This document shows positions 44,969 to 53,516 of a DNA stretch of 64,000 bases, piece by piece. Source of the DNA: Neobacillus niacini (GTDB lineage Bacteria; Bacillota; Bacilli; Bacillales; Cytobacillaceae); contig NZ_BAWM01000098.1 in the NCBI RefSeq assembly GCF_000759675.1, positions 248,001-312,000 of the forward strand, in the 5' to 3' direction. The translations under genes and the position numbers were made by a program. Each line of letters opens with the position of its first letter. The stretch's first letter is position 1. Under the pieces are notes generated by a model, which saw only the letters and a list, made by a program, of their open reading frames with translations, was not told where the DNA came from and ran no database searches.

Positions 44969-45847
44969 TCAATCACCATTCATAAATTTCTTATAACGAC
45001 GTTCAACTGTAAATAATACAAACACGAGAATTAATATACACCCAGCCATCAATGTTGCCGCAGATGTAAGTTTTTGTAATTCCAGTGACGCGAACATGTT
45101 GTTCATATAATGCTGCATCATATAAATGCGATCAAACGGATAATCCCCTGCGATTAAATATGTTTCACGAAAAACTTTAAATGAGTTTACAATACTTATC
45201 AAAATGACAAAAAACATTGTAGGTGTAGAGTATACAAGTGTAATATGCCTAAGTTTGAAATATCGCCCTGCTCCTTCCATCTCCGCTGTCTCATAGTAAT
45301 CCTTAGGGATGCTTTGTAACCCAGCTAAGAACAATATCATGTTGTAACCGATGTTTTTCCATAAATAAACGATAGACACAACAACTATGGACCAATCTGA
45401 CTTCATCCAATCGATAGGTTTAAAGCCCATACTAACGATCCAAGCATTTAATGTACCGTTCCAATCAAACAATATCTGCAAAAGCATGACAATGGAAGCG
45501 ACCGGAACAACAATTGGTAAGATAAACGAACTGATTATAAAATTCTTAAACCAAATCTTTTGTTGTAAGCAAAGAGCCAATGATAGAGATATTACAACTG
45601 CAAGCGGCACATTGATAATGGTAAACCAAAAGGTGTTCGAAGCTGCTTTCAAAAAAGAAACACTATTTAATAGTTCCCTATAATTAAAAAGTCCTACAAA
45701 TGAGCCATCAATCAATCCGTCTTTAAGTGAATAAAAGATACTTAAAACAAAAGGAATTAGATAAAATAGGGAAAATCCTATTCCACTTGGTATTAAGAAT
45801 AGTACTGCAATACAGGCATCTTTTTGAATGAGCCTTTTTATTTTCAT
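44969..45847 (-). CDS. ABC sugar transporter permease (MalF type)
   Basis: 292 residues from ATG 45847 (MKIKRLIQKD), which has AAAGGA 8 nt upstream; an in-frame start 11 codons earlier lacks a site. About six membrane helices with ETAEMEGAGRYFKLRHI as the EAA loop. It is the first gene of a two-gene unit under an 11-bp-repeat promoter and is separated from the binding-protein gene by the two-component genes. Confidence 0.9.
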   Translation of the reverse strand: MKIKRLIQKDACIAVLFLIPSGIGFSLFYLIPFVLSIFYSLKDGLIDGSFVGLFNYRELLNSVSFLKAASNTFWFTIINVPLAVVISLSLALCLQQKIWFKNFIISSFILPIVVPVASIVMLLQILFDWNGTLNAWIVSMGFKPIDWMKSDWSIVVVSIVYLWKNIGYNMILFLAGLQSIPKDYYETAEMEGAGRYFKLRHITLVYSTPTMFFVILISIVNSFKVFRETYLIAGDYPFDRIYMMQHYMNNMFASLELQKLTSAATLMAGCILILVFVLFTVERRYKKFMNGD

Positions 45848-45897
45848 TAAATCATTCCTTTTTTTCAATGTAAGCAACAATTAAATTTTTAGTTTTT

Positions 45898-45954
45898 CAT
45901 ATACTCGTAGAATAACCATTACAGATAAAGATGCGATGAAGATGGTATAAAGAT
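45898..45954 (-). promoter_or_regulatory. permease promoter: three 11-bp direct repeats plus -10
   Basis: Plus-strand units CAGATAAAGAT (45922-45932), GCGATGAAGAT (45933-45943), GGTATAAAGAT (45944-45954), all ending AAGAT. On the minus strand TATATG (45898-45903) lies exactly 18 nt beyond them. Confidence 0.75.
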
Positions 45955-46008
45955 TGAAAAAATAAAATGATAATTAATTTATTTATGAAAACTAGCTTCT
46001 TAAAAAAA

Positions 46009-46039
46009 GAAACACCAACCTAAAAAAGATTGGTGTTTC
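46009..46039. terminator. bidirectional stem-loop between the permease and ger operons
   Basis: Stem GAAACACCAA / TTGGTGTTTC with A-run before and T-rich sequence after. It separates two divergent units, so it probably blocks read-through or antisense transcription. Confidence 0.7.
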
Positions 46040-46171
46040 AAAATTTGTTCATTTCATAATGATTAATGCTACATTGACTGAACCCTTTTTCTTTTATATT
46101 TTCCCATAATGCCAGAATAAAAAGTTTGTTTTATAAAAAATGAAAATTCCAAAGGATAATATATGTTAATT

Positions 46172-46201
46172 TGTATAAAATCTCCATCTCTACACATACT
46201 G
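46172..46201 (+). promoter_or_regulatory. sigma-G promoter of the gerA-type operon
   Basis: TGTATA (46172-46177), 17-nt spacer, CATACTG (46195-46201), against the sigma-G consensus TGAATA-N17/18-CATACTA. It lies 25 nt upstream of the first ger start codon; germinant receptors are forespore-expressed under sigma G. Confidence 0.75.
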
Positions 46202-46226
46202 AAAAAAAATTACTCGAGGGATTATA

Positions 46227-47711
46227 ATGAAGGTAAAAAATGAGGACAAGGAAAATGGAGCAGGCTCAAATCAGAATTGGCTTGAACGATTATCTCAGTC
46301 AAATGATTTCGTTCGTGAGCATACTTCCTTAAGAGACGAGGAGCCTTTTTGGATTTCATATTATCGCACCCTTATTTCATCAGACATTTTACATAAAGAT
46401 GTTCTGCCCTATTTACATGAACAACTTCCACTAGAAGAATTAAAAAGTAGAATCCCTGTTCAAGAGATTATTTTTACAAGGGATGCAGATGAAATCATCC
46501 AAAACATTTTGAATGGGTCCCTAGCTATTCAAAAGCATCAATATGATGACGAATGTTTATTAATCAATATTGCGAACAGTAAATTTCGAGATGTCGGCAT
46601 GGCAACTATGGAATCCTCGGCACTAGGACCGCAGGTTGGGTTTATTGAAGAATTAGATACTAATATCAATCTAGTTCGAAAAAGACTGCCTGTTCCAGAA
46701 CTGCTCGTAAAAGAAATGAAGGTTGGAGAGCTATCCAAAACAAGAGTAGCTGTACTTTACATGGATGGTATTGCGGATCCTGAAAATGTAAACACGGTCA
46801 TCCAAAGAATAAAAGATATTCAATATGATCATATTCAGGACAGTTCTTATATCGCGTCGATGATTGAAGACAATTCTAATTCTTTGTTTCCACAATCCAT
46901 ATCAACAGAAAGGGCTGACCGAGTTGCTGCTGGACTAACAGAAGGAAAAATAATCATTGCAGCAGATGGTTCACCGAATCTTGTCATACTTCCCATTACC
47001 TTCATGGAATCTTTTATTGCAATGGAGGATTATAGTTATTCCTGGATCATTTCAAATTTCTTCCGTTTATTGCGACTTACGGCTATGTTTATTTCTACAA
47101 TGATAAGTCCTATGTATGTAGCCATTATGACCTATCATTATGAATTGATCCCTGCACGTTTACTAGATACGCTTGTTGGCTCAAGGGCAGCTGTTCCTTT
47201 TGCCCCATTCTTAGAGGCTCTTTTTTTAGAATTAATGATTGAAATGGTAAAAGAGGCCGGAATCCGTCTGCCGCTTAAAATCGGACAATCCCTCGGTGTT
47301 GTAGGTGGTATTGTAATCGGGCAAGCTGTGGTGGAAGCCGGATTAACTAGCAATGTATTGCTTATTTTAGTAGGACTCGGATCTTTAGCTTCCTACACCT
47401 CACCTGTGTATAAATTTAGTAATACGATTCGGTTTATCAAGTTTCCAGTCATTTTTCTTGCCCAATGGTTTGGTTTGCTGGGGGTTTTTTTAGCCTTCCT
47501 AATTACACAAATCCACTTACTCCGGTTAACGTCACTTGGGCGGCCTTATTTAAGCCAGTATCCAATACGGAATACTTCCTTTCAAGATTTATGGGTAAGG
47601 CTCCCTTTTTCCATGCAAAAAGAAAACCCAAAAACCTTGAGACCTCAAAAAAAGTGGAAATCAACAGGTAAAGGAAAAAAAACGGGGCCGACGAACGATT
47701 TTTATGAATAA
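46227..47711 (+). CDS. spore germinant receptor A subunit (GerAA/GerKA family)
   Basis: 494 residues. A soluble N-terminal half (EIIFTRDADEIIQNILNGSL, VRKRLPVPELLVKEMKVGEL) is followed by about five membrane helices in the C-terminal half (AMFISTMISPMYVAIMTYH, IGQSLGVVGGIVIGQAVVEAG) and a basic tail. A subunits of germinant receptors sit in the spore inner membrane with B and C subunits and answer to amino acids or sugars. It starts with ATG behind GAGGG. The first of three genes in A-B-C order; the germinant is not deducible. Confidence 0.93.
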   Translation: MKVKNEDKENGAGSNQNWLERLSQSNDFVREHTSLRDEEPFWISYYRTLISSDILHKDVLPYLHEQLPLEELKSRIPVQEIIFTRDADEIIQNILNGSLAIQKHQYDDECLLINIANSKFRDVGMATMESSALGPQVGFIEELDTNINLVRKRLPVPELLVKEMKVGELSKTRVAVLYMDGIADPENVNTVIQRIKDIQYDHIQDSSYIASMIEDNSNSLFPQSISTERADRVAAGLTEGKIIIAADGSPNLVILPITFMESFIAMEDYSYSWIISNFFRLLRLTAMFISTMISPMYVAIMTYHYELIPARLLDTLVGSRAAVPFAPFLEALFLELMIEMVKEAGIRLPLKIGQSLGVVGGIVIGQAVVEAGLTSNVLLILVGLGSLASYTSPVYKFSNTIRFIKFPVIFLAQWFGLLGVFLAFLITQIHLLRLTSLGRPYLSQYPIRNTSFQDLWVRLPFSMQKENPKTLRPQKKWKSTGKGKKTGPTNDFYE

Positions 47712-47732
47712 ATCGTAAAGGGGAAAAACAAT

Positions 47733-48815
47733 TTGCAAGCCAATATTAGACATCAAGTTTCTCCCTATCTAGTCTTCTTTATCATTTACAATTCCCAGGT
47801 TGGTGTCGGCATTTTAAGTTTTCAAAGGACCATTGCCGCAAAAGCAGGATATGATGCCTGGATTGGTGTATTAGCTGCTGGGTGTTTTGTACAAGCGTTT
47901 ATTTGGGTGATGTACAAACTTTTAGGAAAAACCAATGGAGATATTATCGATGTTCATACTACTATTTTTGGAAATGTACTAGGTAAATTTCTTAGCTTCT
48001 TTATCATGATTTATTATTGGTTAGCAAGTGTTTCTGTTTTAATTGGGTTTATTGAGATCATTCAAGTATGGATGTTTCCTACCATGCCTGCATGGATTCT
48101 ATCTACTTTAATTTTAATATCAGTGTATTATTGTGTTTCTGGAGGATTTCGGGTTATTGTCGGCATGTCTTTTTTATCGTTTATTTTTCCGCAAATTTTG
48201 CTAATCGTACTTTTTATTTTCCCGTTAAAAATTGCACACTTTTCAAATTTGCTGCCTATCATGAACCATTCCTTTATGGACATGGCGGACTCCATTAAAA
48301 GCTCGATGTATTCAATAGCGGGAACTGAGGCATTGTTGATGTTCTATCCATTTATAAGAGATCCTAAAGCTTCAAAAAAATTCGCTCATTTAGGTGTTTT
48401 ATTTACTACTATACTGTATACAATTTCTGCTATTGTTTCCTTTACCTTTTTTAGTGAAAATCAATTAAAAACGACAATTTGGCCTGAACTTTCTTTAACA
48501 AAAACAGTTACGCTGTCTTTCTTGGAGCGTTTTGAATACCTATATATATCCATGTATTTGATTATCATTAGTGTTTTAATCTCACTTTTTTTATGGTGCT
48601 CCAGCAGAGGTTTAAAGAAAATTTTTAACAGGAAGCAAAAATATACATTACTCCTTCTTTGCCTCTTAAGTATTATCCTTTGTCATTTTAACGGTTCCTT
48701 CAAAGATATACTGAATAAATTTATCATTCAAATGAATTTATGGATATTTTACGGCTATATTCCCATACTCTTACTTGTTTTAACTTTTTTAATAAGGGGA
48801 AAGCAAAATGATTAA
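47733..48815 (+). CDS. spore germinant receptor B subunit (GerAB family)
   Basis: 360 residues with about ten membrane helices of the APC-superfamily fold; the N-terminal VSPYLVFFIIYNSQVGVGIL and YSIAGTEALLMFYPFIRDP are typical of the family. B subunits hold the germinant-binding pocket. TTG start with AAAGGGG 9 nt upstream. It overlaps the C-subunit gene by 8 nt. Confidence 0.93.
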   Translation: MQANIRHQVSPYLVFFIIYNSQVGVGILSFQRTIAAKAGYDAWIGVLAAGCFVQAFIWVMYKLLGKTNGDIIDVHTTIFGNVLGKFLSFFIMIYYWLASVSVLIGFIEIIQVWMFPTMPAWILSTLILISVYYCVSGGFRVIVGMSFLSFIFPQILLIVLFIFPLKIAHFSNLLPIMNHSFMDMADSIKSSMYSIAGTEALLMFYPFIRDPKASKKFAHLGVLFTTILYTISAIVSFTFFSENQLKTTIWPELSLTKTVTLSFLERFEYLYISMYLIIISVLISLFLWCSSRGLKKIFNRKQKYTLLLLCLLSIILCHFNGSFKDILNKFIIQMNLWIFYGYIPILLLVLTFLIRGKQND

Positions 48816-49890
48816 TAGGTCAGCGTTTTGTTTGTTTCTAATTTTATTATTATCAGGTTGCAGCTTTCTCCCTACCAACATTGTCAATGAAATCGATATG
48901 TCTCAAGGGGTAGGGTATGATCTGGCCGAAAAAAAGAACATAAAGGGAACAATTGTATTTCCTATTTTTAAAAGAGACAAAACTTCTTCTACAGAAGTCA
49001 GAACAGCTATAGGGAAGTCCAGTAAAGAGATTCGTTCGATCTTAAATAACGAAACTCGCTATCCATTGGTAAGTGGGCAGCTTCGCGTAGCTCTTTATAG
49101 CAAAAAAATTGCAAATAAAGGGATAACTGATTTTGTAGATACCTTACATCGTGATCCTGCTATTGGGAGCCTTGTTCAATTGGCAATTGTTGATGGCGGT
49201 GCGAATGAATTATTCAAAATGAAGAAATATAAAAATGAGAATGTTTCAATTCATGTCCGAGAATTGCTTGAGCAAAATATGAAAATGGGACTACTTCCTC
49301 AAACTAATTTGCAATCCTTTTTATTTCAATTATTTCAGATAGGACAGGATCCTTATTTACCTTTAATAAAAAATGAAAACGGTAACATTAGGATTACTGG
49401 CATGGCAATTTTTAAGGATGATCAATATGTTACATCTATTCCAATGAAAGATTTTTTTATTTTTAAAGCGCTAGTTGATAAAAACAGGACTGGATTACGC
49501 CAATTTATATTAGAACATCGTGATAAGATAGTTCTTGAAACTCTCTATTCAAATGCAAAGTATAAAGTAAAAATTGTACACGGTAAACCAGAATTTACGA
49601 TTAATCTAAAAATGAAAACAAGACTTCATGAGTTCGCTCCGTCAGAGAAACAAAGGAAGGCTTTTGATAAAAAAAGGTATCAAAAACAGGTTGAACAGGA
49701 ATTAGAAATAAACGCCATAAATATCGTCAACCAATTTAAGGAGCATAAAGTTGACCCTTTAGGTTTAGGAGCAAAATATAAAGAACATTATCGCGGATTT
49801 AATGAAAAACAATGGAAAATGTATTATCCAAACGTAAAAGTCACTGTAAATGCAGATGTAGAAATCCTGCAAACAGGAACTATTGATTAA
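48808..49890 (+). CDS. spore germinant receptor C subunit (Ger(x)C lipoprotein)
   Basis: 360 residues with a lipoprotein signal (SAFCLFLILLLSGCSFL; lipidated Cys near 18) and the Ger(x)C fold: NEIDMSQGVGYDLAEKKNI near the N-terminus, and a conserved C-terminal domain with NIVNQFKEHKVDPLGLGAKY. C subunits sit on the outer face of the spore inner membrane. Translationally overlapped with the B-subunit gene, completing an A-B-C operon. Confidence 0.93.
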   Translation: MINRSAFCLFLILLLSGCSFLPTNIVNEIDMSQGVGYDLAEKKNIKGTIVFPIFKRDKTSSTEVRTAIGKSSKEIRSILNNETRYPLVSGQLRVALYSKKIANKGITDFVDTLHRDPAIGSLVQLAIVDGGANELFKMKKYKNENVSIHVRELLEQNMKMGLLPQTNLQSFLFQLFQIGQDPYLPLIKNENGNIRITGMAIFKDDQYVTSIPMKDFFIFKALVDKNRTGLRQFILEHRDKIVLETLYSNAKYKVKIVHGKPEFTINLKMKTRLHEFAPSEKQRKAFDKKRYQKQVEQELEINAINIVNQFKEHKVDPLGLGAKYKEHYRGFNEKQWKMYYPNVKVTVNADVEILQTGTID

Positions 49891-49899
49891 CAAACTAAT

Positions 49900-50012
49900 A
49901 GAAATAACCCATACATCGAGGTCTGTTTTTCTTGTATCTTGATGTGTCCTCAAGTATTGATAAAACAAGCTTTCCTGCTTCCAAGTGATTTCTTGTGATT
50001 TGTAATTTTAAA
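49900..50012. repeat. second copy of the compound repeat (decayed tRNA-Sec region plus tail)
   Basis: Positions 49921-50012 align with the repeat at 32335-32434. The bases just before (AACCCATACATCGAGGTCTG) retain only traces of the tRNA-Sec T arm and variable arm. Confidence 0.5.
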
Positions 50013-50056
50013 AATTTGGGCACCAAGCAAGGGACCCTCCCTCACGCAGAAAAAGT

Positions 50057-50081
50057 CCCCACTCCATTATTGGATGTGGGG
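50057..50081 (-). terminator. terminator after the polytopic glycosyltransferase-like gene
   Basis: Stem CCCCACTCCA / TGGATGTGGGG with a 4-nt loop; on the minus strand ACTTTTTC follows. It lies about 140 nt past the stop at 50218. Confidence 0.7.
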
Positions 50082-50217
50082 AGTGCTGTCTTATTTACTT
50101 TCATTCTATAAATATTACCACCTATGGAAAGTGTAGCCTCTCAATAACCAATTATTATCACTATAGCATGTTCGTTATCATCCCAAATAAGGACCATATC
50201 CTATTACAATTTTTATA

Positions 50218-51666
50218 TTATTGAATCCATTCATACAATGCAATATCATGATAAACAGGGTCATAAATAGGATTGGATTGAAACGTTTTTACTTTTTTTA
50301 TTTTACCTGAAAGATCAGTTCCTTGACTCTTAAAACCTTCAATGACTTTATTCGTTAAATAAATTTGATTGTTCTTATAATAAGTAATATCGTGTGCAAA
50401 TACTTCGTATGTCATAATCCTTTTATGAGGAATAGGAGCGTTCAAGTATTCCAAAACCCTTGTTTCTTCCCATGTATAAAGAATTGAGTTTTTATCCATT
50501 TTTTGTGTATATTCTGCTAACTGGTAGGTTGCTGGCCGCTGGGTAGCTTGTTCCTTAATCATGTGAACAGATTGTATTGAATTAGAAAAGAGCAAGACCG
50601 AACAAATAACCGTTATTATGGGATTAGGCAGCTTCTTTAAAACTGTAACCAATAGAATAAACAAAATAAACAAGATAACTGGAACAATATGCCGAGGTTT
50701 GTCTACATTTTGTGCAAATAACGCCCAGATAAAATAACTTATAGCCATGATATAAGGTAACGCAAGATTTTTTATACTCCACTTAAAATGAAATAAACTC
50801 AACAGCCCAAATACAATCATGATGAAAGCTATAATAATAGATAGCGATGAGAGTCCATGCCAAAAAAGATTATTGAATAATAATAGAAAAATCCTCTCCA
50901 TTACCGATTGATTGCTTGAAACTGCCGTATTCCCCCAATCACTGAAATGGCCGCTCGTGAAAGCAAGAGAGAGTTTTAGAAACCCCTGAATACTTCCTTC
51001 AGAAACAACAAGGCCGGCAACCCATATAAGCTGTAATAACATAGCAAACAAGATTCGTATACTCAACTGATTAGGTGTATACTCCTTTTTCTTCCACTTT
51101 ACCCAGAACAAATATATAAGTCCGACTCCAAAAGGTAAATAAGACAAACGAATTCCAAGTAATATACTGAACAAAACAAGTGGCAGCCAATCCCCCTTAC
51201 GTCCTTCCTGCCGAACCGCTCTTTGGATGCTCCAGAAATACCACCATAACGCGGCTAAGCCGGCGCCTTCTGACATTGGCTGGTTAACTGTAATAAGCAC
51301 ATAGGAGGAGGAATAAATAATCGCAGTAATTAAGAAACTGAATGGCTTTGAAACATACCATCTTGCCAGATTATAGATTGGGAAGATCGCACTAAAATAA
51401 AAAAGAATATTAAATAGCGTTAATGAAGCCGTTTTATCCTCAATGAATTGATGAATAAATAAACCACCAAGAATAAAGTAAGGGTAGCCAGGAAAATGCG
51501 GCTGCATTGCCATAATATCGAATCGTTCAAGAGCAAGCGAATAATCCACCTGATCCCATGTAGCTGCGTAGGAATTAATATGCCTTAATTGGTACAAAAA
51601 CAATACCAACAAGACTGTCATACTTGAAAAAACAAGAATTCTTCTATGTAAACCTTTCTTTTCCAT
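50218..51666 (-). CDS. polytopic membrane protein, PMT/GT39-like glycosyltransferase candidate
   Basis: 482 residues with about eleven membrane helices and a C-terminal soluble stretch. After TM1 a loop holds TWDQVDYSLALERFDI and QPHFPGYPYFI, similar in position to the catalytic acidic loop of lipid-phosphosugar-dependent mannosyl-transferase-like (GT-C) enzymes. It may transfer a sugar from a polyprenyl carrier outside the membrane; this is inferred from layout only. It is a single gene behind the FTR1 terminator, with AAGGTGG before ATG. Confidence 0.55.
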   Translation of the reverse strand: MEKKGLHRRILVFSSMTVLLVLFLYQLRHINSYAATWDQVDYSLALERFDIMAMQPHFPGYPYFILGGLFIHQFIEDKTASLTLFNILFYFSAIFPIYNLARWYVSKPFSFLITAIIYSSSYVLITVNQPMSEGAGLAALWWYFWSIQRAVRQEGRKGDWLPLVLFSILLGIRLSYLPFGVGLIYLFWVKWKKKEYTPNQLSIRILFAMLLQLIWVAGLVVSEGSIQGFLKLSLAFTSGHFSDWGNTAVSSNQSVMERIFLLLFNNLFWHGLSSLSIIIAFIMIVFGLLSLFHFKWSIKNLALPYIMAISYFIWALFAQNVDKPRHIVPVILFILFILLVTVLKKLPNPIITVICSVLLFSNSIQSVHMIKEQATQRPATYQLAEYTQKMDKNSILYTWEETRVLEYLNAPIPHKRIMTYEVFAHDITYYKNNQIYLTNKVIEGFKSQGTDLSGKIKKVKTFQSNPIYDPVYHDIALYEWIQ

Positions 51667-51704
51667 TTGACCACCTTTTTAAAAAAAATATTAAATAGTA
51701 AGAA

Positions 51705-51737
51705 AAAAGTACAAGGGAATAAATTCCTTGTACTTTT
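51705..51737 (-). terminator. terminator after the FTR1 gene
   Basis: Perfect 12-bp stem AAAAGTACAAGG / CCTTGTACTTTT; T-run on the minus strand. 12 nt past the FTR1 stop. Confidence 0.9.
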
Positions 51738-51748
51738 CATTAACAGGC

Positions 51749-52675
51749 TTAACTTTCTTGATTGCTTATGGCAGTTTCTAAACCTTTTGCCTCTTTTTTA
51801 CGGCTTGTTTTTTTATCGTCAGATTGGTAAGTAGTCATTAAATAGATTCCGGCAAAATAACCAAGATATGCTATCACTTCTTCGATGGATGGCATCGATG
51901 AGTACCCAAACAATGCTTTTAAAAAGATTCCAAAATCCCCTGACAATAACGGTGCCGTCCCATGATCACGTAAATAATGATCATAATCAATCGGATGCTC
52001 CGGTAGGAACCATGTTAAATCGTATAGATGTGGGATGATACTTCCGATAATTTCTAAATCTTGCAACATGGAGATAGCCTGAACCAATAACCCGGCAGCG
52101 ATTAAAATGATAAACACCCCTGTGACTTTAAAAAACGTCTTAAGTGATACCTTCATTGTGCCTTTAAAGAATAGGTAAGAGACAACAACGGCGATGATGA
52201 CACCTGTAATGGCACCCCATCCTTGCATTGCGGCTCCAATATTCCCCCCCGTAATTGCTGCAAAGAAAAAGACGGTTTCAATCCCTTCCCTAAGTACAAC
52301 TAAGAAAGAATGTATAACCATTCCAACTACATTTCCTGTTGAAATGAACTTACTCATTTTGTCTTCCGATTTTCCTTTTAAGTCTCTGCTATGGCTCGCC
52401 ATCCAAAATACCATTTGCGTTAAAAGGAGAGCGGAAATAATCATTATACCTACCTTTAAATACATTTCGCTGACCATGGCCGCAAAGCCTGTGAACACAA
52501 GCTGAAATAACATGGCTGCTCCGATACTTGCCAAAACCGCAAGACCTGCACCCAACCAAACATATTTTGTATACTTCTTGTTATCCGTTCTTTTCAAGTA
52601 TGTTGTGATTATACCTACAATCAGCAATGCTTCAAGTACCTCACGAAATGTAATTAACAGAGCCTGAATCTCCAT
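51749..52675 (-). CDS. FTR1-family iron permease
   Basis: 308 residues and seven membrane helices. The two iron-channel motifs of FTR1/EfeU are present: TFREVLEALLIVG (R-E-x-x-E) in the first helix and VLREGIETVFFFA (REGxE) in the fourth. The family imports ferric/ferrous iron in concert with periplasmic or extracellular partners (EfeO, EfeB). Its partner here appears to be the anchored protein encoded 32 nt upstream, and the pair is driven by a promoter with a perfect Fur box. No EfeB peroxidase is nearby. Confidence 0.92.
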   Translation of the reverse strand: MEIQALLITFREVLEALLIVGIITTYLKRTDNKKYTKYVWLGAGLAVLASIGAAMLFQLVFTGFAAMVSEMYLKVGIMIISALLLTQMVFWMASHSRDLKGKSEDKMSKFISTGNVVGMVIHSFLVVLREGIETVFFFAAITGGNIGAAMQGWGAITGVIIAVVVSYLFFKGTMKVSLKTFFKVTGVFIILIAAGLLVQAISMLQDLEIIGSIIPHLYDLTWFLPEHPIDYDHYLRDHGTAPLLSGDFGIFLKALFGYSSMPSIEEVIAYLGYFAGIYLMTTYQSDDKKTSRKKEAKGLETAISNQES

Positions 52676-52707
52676 TTAAATTTTCACCTCTCCCAGTTGA
52701 GAACAAC

Positions 52708-53466
52708 TTATTTCTTAGGTCTTCTTTTTCGTCTTGCCATTAAAACAACAGCAATAATAACGACCACGATGATGATTAATGGAATCCAATTTCGAAGATT
52801 GGATAGATCCGTCCAATCTTTATTCTCTTTTTCTGTTTCTGTGGCACTTTCAGAAAAATGTCCAACTTCTAAACTTTTAATGTTAAATTCGGTTTGAAGC
52901 TTTGAAAGAATCACTTCTTTAATTTCCTTAAATGTTTCAAATTCGGCTTCCTTTTGCCCCACACCAAAAAGTCCTGGATTTCCTAAAGATTCTAATGCCT
53001 TATCAAATTCTGCTTTGATTTCTTTATCAAAATCTGGGTTCTTTGCTTCTATTTTAGGGGACAGTGCTTCGTAAGTAGCAAACCCCTTTGCCAACAATCG
53101 TTTACTCGTATCAAACTCGGAGAAATTCTTTTCGACATTTTCCAAACGCCTGGCAATATTTAATATGAGAAGTTCATCCAGATTTTTAATCGTTTGTTCT
53201 TTATCTTTATCCTCTATATTTTGGATAATTATTTTTGATGGATCCGGGCCCATATGCATGTCGACTTCTTCTTTTACGGTTTCGTAATGTTTTCGTGCCG
53301 TACTGAAGTCTGGAGGATTTTTATCTAATTCAATCACCATGTTTTTATAGACTTCTGCCAAGTCTTCCTTATTTGGATCACCATATGTATAAGCATTAGC
53401 TGTTATGGAAAACACATTGCTAAAAAGTAAAAAGACAGTTAAAGCTAAAAGTATTTGCTTTTTCAT
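52708..53466 (-). CDS. Fur-regulated extracytoplasmic helical protein, probable FTR1 partner
   Basis: 252 residues from ATG 53466, behind AGGAGG; an upstream start at 53514 would run through the Fur box. Signal peptide (MKKQILLALTVFLLFSNVFS), then an all-helical acidic domain (for example NKEDLAEVYKNMVIELDKNP, FDKEIKAEFDKALESLG), and a C-terminal membrane helix (IPLIIIVVVIIAVVLMA) followed by a basic RRKRRPKK tail. I do not recognise a named family. Its place directly before FTR1 and the iron promoter suggest it binds or hands over iron on the outer face. Confidence 0.75.
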   Translation of the reverse strand: MKKQILLALTVFLLFSNVFSITANAYTYGDPNKEDLAEVYKNMVIELDKNPPDFSTARKHYETVKEEVDMHMGPDPSKIIIQNIEDKDKEQTIKNLDELLILNIARRLENVEKNFSEFDTSKRLLAKGFATYEALSPKIEAKNPDFDKEIKAEFDKALESLGNPGLFGVGQKEAEFETFKEIKEVILSKLQTEFNIKSLEVGHFSESATETEKENKDWTDLSNLRNWIPLIIIVVVIIAVVLMARRKRRPKK

Positions 53467-53485
53467 ACTATTCCTCCTATCATCA

Positions 53486-53514
53486 ATGATAATGATTATC
53501 ATTATTAATGTCAA
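53486..53514 (-). promoter_or_regulatory. Fur-controlled promoter of the FTR1 operon
   Basis: On the minus strand TTGACA (53509-53514), 17-nt spacer, TATCAT (53486-53491). The spacer and -10 are covered by the perfect 7-1-7 Fur box TGATAAT-G-ATTATCA (53487-53501), inside a 19-bp palindrome (53485-53503). Confidence 0.92.
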
Positions 53515-53516
53515 TA

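Noticed and set aside
52708..53466. EfeO (cupredoxin/imelysin iron protein)
   Set aside because: Neither a cupredoxin domain nor the M75 metal motif is visible; only context links it to FTR1.
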